Source: Oerskovia turbata (GTDB lineage Bacteria; Actinomycetota; Actinomycetes; Actinomycetales; Cellulomonadaceae). Taken from it: 64,000 nucleotides of DNA. Location of the stretch: contig NZ_JOFV01000018.1 of NCBI RefSeq assembly GCF_000718325.1, positions 1-64,000 on the forward strand. Direction: 5' to 3'. Position numbers and translations under genes: made by a program. Positions within the stretch are counted from its first letter, which is position 1; each line of letters opens with the position of its first letter. Below the pieces are notes generated by a model. That model searched no databases and was not told the DNA's origin. It worked only from the letters and a program-made list of their open reading frames with translations. Of the stretch, positions 33,710 to 41,713 are shown piece by piece.

Positions 33710-35994
33710 TCCGGTGGGACGAGGAGGATCCTGGGGCCGGGGTGATGAGGGGGCCGATGGGGTTCGCGGCGGTGTTGCGGGGGCACGAGGACGTGCTCGC
33801 GCAGGTCGAGTCGGGCATCGGCGGTGTCCAGGAAGCGCTCGGGCCGAAGGTGTGGAGCGGGGAGTCCGCGAACGCGTGGCAGTACGAGGCGGGGCACGCG
33901 CGAGCGCGCCAGCGGGAGCTGGGTGAGCTCGCCAGGCCCGTGCACGCTGCGCTCGACGAGTATGCGGACGCTGTCGTGAGTCTTCGAGCCCAGGTGTCGT
34001 TCCACCGGCAGGTGCGCGAGGACGCTGAGCGGATGCGGTACGCGGTGGGCGGGTTCGACGGGAGCGCGAGCCCTGCGGTCGAGGCGCGTCGCGCGATGCT
34101 GGCCGAGCAGGCCGAGATGGACGCGCACGTGGCCGGAGCCGCGTTGCGGGACCTGGCCGTGCAGCGTCAGGCGCTGGACGACCGGTTGGTCGCCGCATTG
34201 GCGATCCCGGGGGACTCGGGGTGGGCTCAGCGCAAGGAGGTGCTCTCGCGCGCCGGGATCACCGGGGTCGAGGCGTTGGACACCGCCAAGCTCGTGGCGG
34301 CGTACAACAGGTTCACCGACCAGGCTCTGGACGGGGACCTGAAGGCCGGGGACGTGACCTACCTGCAGGACTTCTTCACCGTGTGGGGCAAGGACCCCGC
34401 GGTCATGGACGCCTACTTCCAGTCCCTGGGCGGAGAGCGGACGCGGGAGCTGGTGAACACGCTCGGGACGTCGATGACGGACGCGGACCAGTCCGTCACC
34501 GCGGCGGCGCTCCACGGGCTGGCGGTCGCGATGCGGCAAGGCTTGGCGACGGCCTCGCACAGCTGGGGAGAGAAGACTGCGGATCGGTTCGCGGCGGACA
34601 TGTTCACAGGAGCCACGGGAACGATCGGTGGCGGCCTCTCCGTGATCGGGTGGCTCTTCCACGACCGCGCGAGCACGCCGATGAGCGCCACGTTCGCGAC
34701 CGCCATGGCAGATCAGATCGATGCGGTCGAGCGCTCGCCTGGACGCCCCGGCGAACTGGGGCTCGTCGATACGAGCGTGGTCGCCGGAGGTCGCAGCCTC
34801 ATGTGGTTCGAGACGAGCTCCACGGATCCCATGCCGTCCGACCGCCCGGCGGAGCAGGTCTTCGCCACCCTCGCGTTGTACCCCGAGGCGACGCTCGACT
34901 GGTTCAGCGACGGTCGGCCAGACGACGTGGCACAGGCCGATTGGCGCGGTGAAGGTCGGGTGGACTACTGGTTCGGGAAGAGGGACTGGGGCGTGTCCGT
35001 GACCGGCGACGGATTCGAGACTCCGGCGGCCCTGTGGACGTCGCTGCAGAGCGTGGAGGGCGCTCCCGCGAGCGGGACCTACGACGCCGAGACCTGGACC
35101 AAGGCCGAAGAGGTCTCCGGCGGCATCATCTACGGACTGGCCGGGAACCCCCGATTCACCACCGACCAGCTGACTGACGATGCGGCCATCCGGATGGTGA
35201 CGGCCCTGGCCGTGGAGATCCCGATGCTCACCGAGTGGGCGATCATCCGGGGCGAGGGCGCCGCAGACTTGGGTGCGAAGACTGGGCGGGATCGCCTCCC
35301 CTGGACGGACGAAGTCCGCTCGGTGCTGACCATCAGCCGGAAGACCCTCGCGGACTTCACCGGCACATTGGGGCAGCACGAGGCCGCGGGCTGGTACCTG
35401 ACCGAAGCGGTCGACTACTACCAGCAGACTCTGATCAGCACGGCCGCAAGCGCTCCCGGGTCGTTCATCCAGGACGGCGTCGAGGTCCTGGACGGGGACG
35501 GCGTGTTCGCTCGTGTCGTGGGGCTTCAGGCGCTCGTCGACGGCGCGACCGACGGGGTGGACATCTCCTCGGCTGCGGCGATCGACGCACGCAACCAGAA
35601 GATCGCCGAATGGCCCGTCGCTGTCCTCGAAGAGATCATCCCGATTCCGGGCACCGACCAGATCCTGGGGAAGAGTGTCGGCTGGGTGGCGGACCTCGCG
35701 ATAGAGGAACTCGTCTCGGCGGGGGTCGAGCAAGGGGGCAAACGCGCGGAAGCGCTGTGGGCCGGCAACGAGAAGCAGGCCGTGATCAACGCGAATGCCG
35801 ACTGCATCGACCGGGCCGATGAGATGAAGTTCCTTTCAGCGCGGATCGTGTTCCAGATCGCACCTGAGAAGTTCGCGACCGAGCAGGGCGCGATCGAGGC
35901 GTACGACCAGCAGGCCCAGAAGTACCTCGATGTCTATTCGAGTGCCCGAGACATGACGGACGGAAACGCGGGAGAAGCGGTATGCACGCAATGA
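33706..35994 (+). CDS. Large WXG-like-headed protein, module B (intact)
   Basis: A 762-residue protein without signal peptide or membrane helix. The N-terminal 100 residues hold a WxGExAxAW motif (GPKVWSGESANAWQYEAG) as in WXG/LXG-type secreted proteins, followed by a helical stretch. The central part (LQDFFTVWGKDPAVMDAYFQ, LVNTLGTSMTDADQSV) resembles actinobacterial proteins annotated as DUF6571, from memory. The C-terminal 200 residues (IIPIPGTDQILGKSVGWVAD onward) would be the effector position but carry no recognised toxin motif. It overlaps the 91-residue gene and the lipoprotein start by a few bases. Confidence 0.7.
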   Translation: MIRWDEEDPGAGVMRGPMGFAAVLRGHEDVLAQVESGIGGVQEALGPKVWSGESANAWQYEAGHARARQRELGELARPVHAALDEYADAVVSLRAQVSFHRQVREDAERMRYAVGGFDGSASPAVEARRAMLAEQAEMDAHVAGAALRDLAVQRQALDDRLVAALAIPGDSGWAQRKEVLSRAGITGVEALDTAKLVAAYNRFTDQALDGDLKAGDVTYLQDFFTVWGKDPAVMDAYFQSLGGERTRELVNTLGTSMTDADQSVTAAALHGLAVAMRQGLATASHSWGEKTADRFAADMFTGATGTIGGGLSVIGWLFHDRASTPMSATFATAMADQIDAVERSPGRPGELGLVDTSVVAGGRSLMWFETSSTDPMPSDRPAEQVFATLALYPEATLDWFSDGRPDDVAQADWRGEGRVDYWFGKRDWGVSVTGDGFETPAALWTSLQSVEGAPASGTYDAETWTKAEEVSGGIIYGLAGNPRFTTDQLTDDAAIRMVTALAVEIPMLTEWAIIRGEGAADLGAKTGRDRLPWTDEVRSVLTISRKTLADFTGTLGQHEAAGWYLTEAVDYYQQTLISTAASAPGSFIQDGVEVLDGDGVFARVVGLQALVDGATDGVDISSAAAIDARNQKIAEWPVAVLEEIIPIPGTDQILGKSVGWVADLAIEELVSAGVEQGGKRAEALWAGNEKQAVINANADCIDRADEMKFLSARIVFQIAPEKFATEQGAIEAYDQQAQKYLDVYSSARDMTDGNAGEAVCTQ

Positions 35995-36357
35995 CACGGT
36001 GGGCAGGGGGCGGAGTGGTCCTCGCGTCCGGGGTGATCCTGGCGGGGTGTGGTGCCCCGGAGGTTCCTGGGCCTGCTCCGACGCCGTCGGTGGTGTGGTC
36101 GGAGGGTGAGCCGGCCGGTGACCTGGAGCTGGATCCGTTTCCGAGTCGTTGCATGCGACGTGGACACCGGCTGCGATCCGCAAGATGAACAGCAACCTCG
36201 ACGAGTGGTCCCGGGAGCGCAACGAGGACGGGGCGGTTCGGGTGGTGGGGCCTCGGCCGTTCGATCCGGTGAGTGTGGAGGTCGCGGCTGATGGACGGAG
36301 CGCGACGGTGTCGGGGTGCACGGTCGAGGATTGGACCATCGGCCGCGACGACCGGGG
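35991..36357 (+). pseudogene. Lipoprotein copy 1 of module B, frameshifted
   Basis: Starts with an ATG overlapping the large gene's stop (ATGA). The signal peptide ends in LAGC followed by GAPEVPGPAPTPSVVWSEGE. An 11-bp insertion after GAGCTGGATCCG (near 36138) shifts the frame; the rest (LHATWTPAAIRKMNSNL to CTVEDWTIGRDD) survives in another frame. The homologous segment in copy 2 lacks the insertion. The protein is therefore cut to about 65 residues. Confidence 0.7.
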
Positions 36358-36703
36358 ATGGCGAGGGTGGCGTTTCTTGGGGTGGTTGTGGTTGTGGTGG
36401 TGGCGGGGTGTGGTGCCCCGGAGGTTCCTGGGCCTGCTCCGACGCCGTCGGTGGTGTGGTCGGAGGGTGAGCCGGCCGGTGACCTGGAGCTGGATCCGTT
36501 GCATGCGACGTGGACACCGGCTGCGATCCGCAAGATGAACAGCAACCTCAACAAGTGGTCCCGGGAGCGCAACGAGGACGGGGCGGTTCGGGTGGCGGGT
36601 CCTTGGCCGTTCGATCCGGTGAGTGTGGAGGTCGCGGCTGATGGACGGAGCGCGACGGTGTCGGGGTGCACGGTCGAGGATTGGACCATCGGCCGCGACG
36701 ACC
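36041..36703. repeat. Direct repeat of about 300 bp within the lipoprotein genes
   Basis: Segments 36041-36353 and 36402-36703 are nearly identical, differing by a few substitutions and an 11-bp insertion in the first. Both begin at GGCGGGGTGTGGTGCCCCGG, inside the lipobox, and end at the same point (GGCCGCGACGACC). It is a recent tandem duplication of the mature lipoprotein region. Confidence 0.85.
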
Positions 36704-36712
36704 CGGTCGTCC
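36358..36712 (+). pseudogene. Lipoprotein copy 2 of module B, 3' truncated
   Basis: ATG at 36358 gives MARVAFLGVVVVVVVAGCGA, a new signal-like segment with lipobox VAGC, followed by the in-frame mature region (DLELDPLHATWTPAAIRK to VSGCTVEDWTIGRDDPVV). At 36712 homology stops because the sequence enters the reverse strand of a truncated PIN gene, and the frame reads on without meaning to 37149. The C-terminal half seen in module A is missing. Could be expressed as a chimera. Confidence 0.6.
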
Positions 36713-36934
36713 TCACGTCGCGCCGAGCAGGCGGATCGGCAGGCGGCCCACCCGGCCCAACCGTTCCCGACCGGCGTCGACCGACAGATCGCCCCGGTGC
36801 ACGGCCTCGTGCAGCGCCGACAGCATCTGCGACCGAAGGAGGGTCGGCGCGAGCAGCTCGTGAGCGCTCGACACCTCGGCGGAGGTCTCGACGAGTCGCA
36901 GGACGGCGCCGGAGTCGACGACGAAGCGAGTCAT
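36713..36934 (-). pseudogene. Truncated PIN-domain gene, module B
   Basis: The first 69 residues (MTRFVVDSGAVLRLVE, LLAPTLLRSQMLSALHEAVH, GRVGRLPIRLLG) align closely with the 135-residue PIN protein of module A, then stop at GAT followed by TGA. The half carrying the later catalytic aspartates is absent. The break coincides with the truncated end of lipoprotein copy 2, so one deletion probably removed both C-termini. Confidence 0.8.
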
Positions 36935-37037
36935 GGTGCGCCTCACGGGTCGGTGGTGCGTGCCTGGTCATGGTCCCGCGCTGGAGTGACGCGCGCACCC
37001 GGGCACGTGACGCCGTCGGGCTGTCCCAGGCCCCGGC

Positions 37038-37043
37038 TAACCT
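37038..37043 (+). promoter_or_regulatory. Leaderless -10 of the SUKH-like gene
   Basis: TAACCT ends 6 nt before the ATG at 37050 and no Shine-Dalgarno sequence intervenes. Confidence 0.5.
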
Positions 37044-37049
37044 GCACGT

Positions 37050-37493
37050 ATGGTGCTGCCCCCCGACCTCCTGGCGCGGCTGGACGCCACGGTGGCCCTC
37101 TACGGCGCGGGCGAGCCCTCGACGTGCGACGAGATCGAGGAGGCCGTGAGCGGCCTCGACGTGGTCCTTGACCCTGGGTACGTGGAGGTGGTCGGGCGGC
37201 ACGGCGGCTGCTTCGTGGGCGTCCCCGTCCACGGCCTGTGCAACGCGTCCTCGCTCGAGGACACCGACGTCGCGGCCCTCACGCGCGCCTTCCGCGCGGA
37301 CGGCTGGGCCGTCGCGGACGAAGGGCTCGTGATCGGGTTCGACGGCCCGGGCAATCCCCTCGTGATCACGAACGACGGGCCCGTCGTGACCTTCGACCAC
37401 GACACGGGCGAGCGGCACACCCTCGCCGAGACCTTCGCGGACCTGCTCGACGAGAACCTTCCCGACCTCCCGCTCACCGGGCCGCCCGCATGA
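37050..37493 (+). CDS. SMI1/KNR4 (SUKH)-like protein, possible immunity protein
   Basis: A 147-residue protein with the SUKH pattern: a central GRHGGCFVGVPVHGL region, then LVIGFDGPGNPLVITNDG, VTFDHDTGE and a final AETFADLLDENL helix. SUKH proteins are a major class of immunity proteins for bacterial polymorphic toxins. Its place right after the WXG-headed modules supports that role, though no toxin partner is proven. The gene overlaps the next by ATGA and appears to have its own leaderless promoter. Confidence 0.6.
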   Translation: MVLPPDLLARLDATVALYGAGEPSTCDEIEEAVSGLDVVLDPGYVEVVGRHGGCFVGVPVHGLCNASSLEDTDVAALTRAFRADGWAVADEGLVIGFDGPGNPLVITNDGPVVTFDHDTGERHTLAETFADLLDENLPDLPLTGPPA

Positions 37494-37894
37494 TCCTCGC
37501 GCAGCGCAACGTCCTGGGCGGCCCCGACCGGGACGTCGGCGCGGTAGTCCGGCTGCGCCGCGCGCTCCAGGCCGAGTGCGCCCCGCTCGACGTCCCGGGC
37601 CTGGACGAGCTCGACGTCGTGCTCGCGCTCGGCGGCTCGGTCACGCCCTCGGCCGGCCCGGCCGGTGTCCGCAACGTCCGGTTCTCCCGGTCGCGGCGAC
37701 GGATCACCGCCACGGTCGTCGTGCCTGCGCACGAGCTCGACGCGACGACCCCGGAGCTCGACGCCCTGCTGCCCCACCTCGCCGAGCTCGCGGCGACCGT
37801 GGCCGCGCGCTGCGCCCCCGACGCCCCGGATGCGGTCCGTTCGGCGCTCGCGGGCGCGTTCGAGCGGGCCGTCGCGACCGCGACCCGCGCCTGA
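37490..37894 (+). CDS. Unknown protein coupled to the SUKH-like gene
   Basis: A 134-residue protein starting at the ATGA overlap. An N-terminal beta-rich part (NVRFSRSRRRITATVVVPA) is followed by two Ala/Leu-rich helices. No family is recognised and there is no signal peptide or membrane helix. The tight coupling suggests a shared job with the SUKH-like protein, perhaps a second immunity factor. Confidence 0.6.
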   Translation: MILAQRNVLGGPDRDVGAVVRLRRALQAECAPLDVPGLDELDVVLALGGSVTPSAGPAGVRNVRFSRSRRRITATVVVPAHELDATTPELDALLPHLAELAATVAARCAPDAPDAVRSALAGAFERAVATATRA

Positions 37895-37953
37895 GCGGAG
37901 AGGGGAGTCGAGGCGCGGGCGCAGTCCCGGACACTGGTATCGGCCGTGGAACG

Positions 37954-38160
37954 ATGTCGCGCATGACCGAGCTGACCCTTCACGACGACGCGAAGCGGCG
38001 CGTGGTGCGCACCAACCTGATGCTCATCGGGATCCTGGCGCCGCTCCTCGGGCTGAACGCGGTCACGCTCGCGATCACCACGCGGAGCATCGCGCTCCCG
38101 CTCGTCTTCCTGGGCCTCCTCGTCACGTTGTTCGTCGTCGTGGTCGCGATCCTGGTCTGA
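37954..38160 (+). CDS. Small two-helix membrane protein
   Basis: A 68-residue protein: a charged N-terminus (MTELTLHDDAKRRVVRTN) and two membrane helices (LMLIGILAPLLGLNAVTLAI and ALPLVFLGLLVTLFVVVVAI). Start either ATG 37954 or ATG 37963; the ribosome binding site is weak. Function unknown. Confidence 0.6.
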   Translation: MSRMTELTLHDDAKRRVVRTNLMLIGILAPLLGLNAVTLAITTRSIALPLVFLGLLVTLFVVVVAILV

Positions 38161-38216
38161 GCTGCGCGCTCGGCGCAGGAGCGGCGGGCGGCGCGTCCTC
38201 GGGGGACGCTGGGCGG

Positions 38217-38510
38217 ATGGAGATCGAGGCCGTCGGCGAGGTGTGGCACTGGCGGGGGCCCGCGCCCTTCCACTTCGTGACCGTGCCCGACGACGAGAGC
38301 GCCCGCATCCACGAGGTCGCGGCCCTCGTGACCTACGGCTGGGGCATGATCCCGGTCTCGGCGCGCATCGGGGGCACGACCTGGACGACGTCGCTGTTCG
38401 CCAAGGACGGCCTGTACGTCGTGCCGCTCAAGGACGCGATCCGTGCGTCAGAGGGCGTCGAGCTGGGCGACACCGTCACGGTGCTCCTGACGCTCGACGT
38501 CACGCGCTGA
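38217..38510 (+). CDS. DUF1905 domain protein
   Basis: A 97-residue protein covering the DUF1905 domain: VGEVWHWRGPAPFHFVTVPD, then GMIPVSARIGGTTWTTSLFA and DGLYVVPLKDAIRASEGVEL ending in a VTVLLTLDV strand. It is a small beta-barrel family without a known activity. Its 3' end overlaps the convergent SulP gene by 11 bp. Confidence 0.85.
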   Translation: MEIEAVGEVWHWRGPAPFHFVTVPDDESARIHEVAALVTYGWGMIPVSARIGGTTWTTSLFAKDGLYVVPLKDAIRASEGVELGDTVTVLLTLDVTR

Positions 38511-40356
38511 GGGGATTCCGGGGGCCCGTGGCCCCGGCGGCGCTCGCGGGCGGGGACCCGGTCCCGGCCTGAGCTCGCGCGACGTGCGAGCGCGCGTGCT
38601 CGATCGCGGGCGGGAGGTCGGCGAACAGGTGCTTCTCGTGACGCAGCTCGTCGAGCACGCCGACGCGTGTCAGCACGGGCAGGTGGGCGGGCTGGATGCC
38701 CTTGACCAGGACCGTGACGCCCGAGCGCTCGAGGCCCGCGACGAGCTCGCCCAGCGCGTGGGCGCCCGTCGCGTCGACGAGGCGCAGGTGCGAGAGCCGC
38801 AGGACGACGACCAGGGCGTCCTGGTCGTCGCGGATCTGGGCGTGGATGCGGTCGGCGGCGCCGAAGAACATGGCGCCGTCGAGCCGGTAGAGCGCGATGT
38901 GCTCGTCGCCCGGCAGTGCCGGCCCGGGCAGTGGCTCGCGGTGCACGGCCGCCGCCTTCGCGACCGACCGCAGCGCGAAGAACGCCGCGACGAGGAGCCC
39001 GATCTGCACGGCCTCGATGAGGTCGACCGCGATCGTCACGACCGCGGTCACGACGAGCACGACGGCATCGGCCCGGGTCGAGGTCAGCACGGCACGGAGC
39101 GTCGCGACCGAGACCATGCGCACCGCGGTGACCATGAGGACACCGGCCAGCGCCGCGAGCGGGATCGAGGAGACGGGCCCCGTCGCCAGGTAGATGACGC
39201 CCAGGATCACGACCGAGTGCACGACGGCCGCGAGCCGCGTGCGGGCACCCGCGCGCACGTTGACCGCGGTCCGTGCGATCGCGCCCGTCGCGGGCATCCC
39301 GCCGAACACGCCGCTCGCGATCGACGCCAGACCCTGGCCCACGAGCTCGCGGTCGGGGTCGTAGCGGTGGGAGGCGTCGTCGGGCACGGTCGTGGCGCCC
39401 GACGGGCCGCGCGACGACCTGACGGGCCCGCCCTGCGCGGGCGACGGCATGGCTGCGGCGACGCGGGCCGAGAGGAGCGACTCGATCGCGGCGAGCGCCG
39501 CGACCGCGACCGCGGGGCCGATCAGCGACCGCAGCATGCCCGCGTCGAGGGGCGGCACGGTCGGGAGCGGCAGCGAGTCGGGCAGCGCCCCGATCCGCGC
39601 GACAGGGGCGCCCGTGAGCTGGACGACGACGGTCGCGAGGACGACCGCGACGAGCGACGCGGGCAGGGCGGGCGCGACGCGCGGCAGGACCAGCATCACG
39701 ACGGCGACGAGCGCCACGGTGCCGAGCGTCCACAGCGCCGCGGGGCTGTTCGCGAACGCCGCGACCACCGAGTCGACGGCGACGACCAGCGGGTTGCCGC
39801 CCACCGCGCCCGAGACGCCCAGGGCCGCGGGGACCTGCTGGAGGAAGATGATCGCGGCGATCCCGGCCGTGAACCCCTCGACCACGGGCCACGGGATGAA
39901 CGTCACGACGTGCCCCAGCCGCGTCACCCCGGCCAGCAGCACGACGACGCCCGCGAGGATCGCGACGAGCGGCACGGCCGCGGGGCCGTGCTGGGCGACG
40001 ATCGGGGCGAGGACGACGGCCATCGCGCCGGTCGGCCCGCTCACCTGGACGCGCGAGCCGCCGAACACCGCGGCCACGACGCCCGCGACCACGGCCGTCA
40101 CGAGGCCAGGACCGGGACCGACCCCGGCACTCACACCGAACGCGAGGGCGAGGGGCAGGGCGACCACGCCGACCGTGATGCCCGCCAGCAGGTCGGCGCG
40201 CAGCGTCCGCGGCCGCAGGTCGACGTCGGCGCGCGAGGGGAGCAGGTCGCGCGGGGACCGGGCGGAACGGGCCGAGCGGGCTGAGCGGGTGGAGCGGGTC
40301 GGCGGGGTCGAGCCGACGGGCAGGGTCGGCCCTGACGGCCGGGGCGTCCGTGTCAC
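38500..40356 (-). CDS. SulP family anion transporter with STAS domain
   Basis: A 618-residue protein. After an Arg/Ser-rich N-terminus, 10-14 membrane segments carry SulP motifs (VALPLALAFGVSAGVGPGPG, VSGPTGAMAVVLAPI, GMPATGAIARTAVNVRAGA). A C-terminal STAS domain (about 500-590) contains LRLVDATGAHAL. An extra acidic/polar loop around residues 330-360 is unusual. SulP proteins move sulfate, bicarbonate or related anions. The GTG start overlaps the ArsR stop by 4 bp, so the transporter is co-expressed with that regulator. Confidence 0.88.
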   Translation of the reverse strand: MTRTPRPSGPTLPVGSTPPTRSTRSARSARSARSPRDLLPSRADVDLRPRTLRADLLAGITVGVVALPLALAFGVSAGVGPGPGLVTAVVAGVVAAVFGGSRVQVSGPTGAMAVVLAPIVAQHGPAAVPLVAILAGVVVLLAGVTRLGHVVTFIPWPVVEGFTAGIAAIIFLQQVPAALGVSGAVGGNPLVVAVDSVVAAFANSPAALWTLGTVALVAVVMLVLPRVAPALPASLVAVVLATVVVQLTGAPVARIGALPDSLPLPTVPPLDAGMLRSLIGPAVAVAALAAIESLLSARVAAAMPSPAQGGPVRSSRGPSGATTVPDDASHRYDPDRELVGQGLASIASGVFGGMPATGAIARTAVNVRAGARTRLAAVVHSVVILGVIYLATGPVSSIPLAALAGVLMVTAVRMVSVATLRAVLTSTRADAVVLVVTAVVTIAVDLIEAVQIGLLVAAFFALRSVAKAAAVHREPLPGPALPGDEHIALYRLDGAMFFGAADRIHAQIRDDQDALVVVLRLSHLRLVDATGAHALGELVAGLERSGVTVLVKGIQPAHLPVLTRVGVLDELRHEKHLFADLPPAIEHARSHVARAQAGTGSPPASAAGATGPRNPLSA

Positions 40357-40739
40357 TGCCCGGTCCGTTCGCTCTCCCCCTGGAGGGGAGGCAGCTCGTC
40401 CGCAGCGGCGAGCTGTCGCCCGGACGCGTCGAGCGTCTCGCGCAGGAACGCGCGTGCGACGACGAGCAGCTCGGCGACGAGAGGCCTGCTCAGCCGGTAG
40501 ACGACGGTGTTGCCCGTGCGCGACGACGTCACGACGCCGGCGCGCTTGAGCACCGCGAGGTGCTGGGACAGGACCGAGGCCTCGACGCCGGTCGCGGCGA
40601 GCAGGTCGCTCACGGGGGCCTCGTGGTGGGGCGCGGCGCTGAGCACCTCGAGCGCCTGGATGCGGGTGGGGTGCGCGAGGGAGCGGAACAGCTCGGCCTT
40701 GATCGCGTAGAGCGGCGCCGTGGTGGCGGTGGTGGGCAC
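40353..40739 (-). CDS. ArsR-family regulator of the SulP gene
   Basis: A 128-residue winged-helix protein (LFRSLAHPTRIQALEVLSAA, ATGVEASVLSQHLAVLKRAG, TGNTVVYRLSRP). It has no cysteines and no metal-site pattern, so it probably senses something other than a soft metal. An AGGAGG sequence 5 nt before the GTG start is a strong ribosome binding site. An inverted repeat 16-40 bp upstream is the likely operator. ArsR-SulP pairs are common in actinobacteria. Confidence 0.85.
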   Translation of the reverse strand: MPTTATTAPLYAIKAELFRSLAHPTRIQALEVLSAAPHHEAPVSDLLAATGVEASVLSQHLAVLKRAGVVTSSRTGNTVVYRLSRPLVAELLVVARAFLRETLDASGRQLAAADELPPLQGESERTGQ

Positions 40740-40755
40740 AGGACCTCCTGAAGAC

Positions 40756-40779
40756 TTGACGAGTTTAGCAACTCCTCAA
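40756..40779. promoter_or_regulatory. Inverted-repeat operator of arsR-sulP
   Basis: TTGACGAGTT (40756-40765) and AACTCCTCAA (40770-40779) pair at nine of ten positions around a 4-bp spacer. It lies just upstream of the ArsR ribosome binding site and is the most AT-rich point nearby. Confidence 0.6.
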
Positions 40780-40806
40780 TCCATCTTCCCGTACCGGTGC
40801 CTCGTG

Positions 40807-40941
40807 CACTCGACGCGCAACGAGGCGTCGTGCAAGGTCGCGCTCGCCGCAGGGTTCGCGCCCGAGGGCACGCTCCGGGAGAGCGGCAAGCACGTCGACG
40901 GCTGGTACGACATGCACCTGCACGCGCGTCTCGCGGGCTGA
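40807..40941 (+). pseudogene. C-terminal remnant of a RimJ-type acetyltransferase
   Basis: The last 45 residues of a GNAT enzyme of the RimJ/RimL type are readable (RNEASCKVALAAGFAPEGTL, then GWYDMHLHARLAG). Upstream there is no acetyl-CoA-binding core, only the ArsR promoter region. The gene has lost most of its 5' part and is not expected to function. Confidence 0.7.
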
Positions 40942-41063
40942 GCCCGGCCTCATCTGGTCCTCATCCGCGGTGGCTACGCTCGCCGAGCCATCACATATCC
41001 GGACGTCACGGTGCTTTCTTCGCGAAGCGCCGCGTGTCCGCACGCTCTCGACGAGGAGAACAG

Positions 41064-41642
41064 ATGCCTGCTGCCGGACCCCAGACCTTGCTGTCGCCCG
41101 CGCCGACCTCGCCTGCCACGCCCGCCGCGGCGACCTCACCGCAGCCGCCCCACACCATCGCACTGCCAGCGCGGCCCGGGCTCCGGGGACGGTGCGACGC
41201 CGTGGTCGTCGCCCTGGCCGTCCACCTGACGCGGTGGTCGGTTCCCGCGCTCCGGGTCTCGCTCGGCCTCGTCTTCCTGGGGTTCGGGGTGCTCAAGTTC
41301 TTCCCCGGGGCGAGCCCGGCGGAGCAGATCGTCACGCAGACCGTCGGGGCGCTGACATTCGGCGTCGTCGAGGGGACGGCGGCCGTGGTCCTGACGGCGG
41401 TCGTCGAGACCGTCATCGGGCTGACGCTCCTCACGGGGCGATGGTTGAAGGTGGGCCTGGTCGTGCTCTCGGTCGCGCTGGTCGGCATGATGTCGCCCGT
41501 GGTGCTCTTCCCCGACGAGCTCTTCGGCGACGGCATGACGCTCCTGGGCCAGTACATCCTCAAGGACGTCGTCTTCGTCGCCGCAGCTGCCGTGGTCGCG
41601 GCCGTCACGCTCGGGGCGCGGCTGACGTGCGACACGCGCTGA
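41064..41642 (+). CDS. DoxX family membrane protein
   Basis: A 192-residue protein: a Pro/Ala-rich cytoplasmic N-terminus of about 50 residues, then four membrane segments with the DoxX signature (LRVSLGLVFLGFGVLKFFPG, VVETVIGLTLLTGRWLKVGL, GQYILKDVVFVAAA). DoxX proteins are associated with respiratory or thiol-oxidation stress; the substrate is not known. GAGGAG before the ATG. It stands alone. Confidence 0.78.
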   Translation: MPAAGPQTLLSPAPTSPATPAAATSPQPPHTIALPARPGLRGRCDAVVVALAVHLTRWSVPALRVSLGLVFLGFGVLKFFPGASPAEQIVTQTVGALTFGVVEGTAAVVLTAVVETVIGLTLLTGRWLKVGLVVLSVALVGMMSPVVLFPDELFGDGMTLLGQYILKDVVFVAAAAVVAAVTLGARLTCDTR

Positions 41643-41713
41643 CGCGCTGAGCCCGCCGCAGCCCGACGGCGCCACGCGCGTGACGCCGTCGGGCGGGGGG
41701 AGGGCGACGCGCC

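Noticed and set aside
36358..37149. A single 264-residue protein from lipoprotein copy 2
   Set aside because: After 36712 it reads the reverse complement of the truncated PIN gene; only the part before that has homology.
30845..37894. A complete type VII secretion system
   Set aside because: No EccC-type ATPase, EccB/D/E membrane proteins or mycosin are present; only substrate-like proteins are seen.
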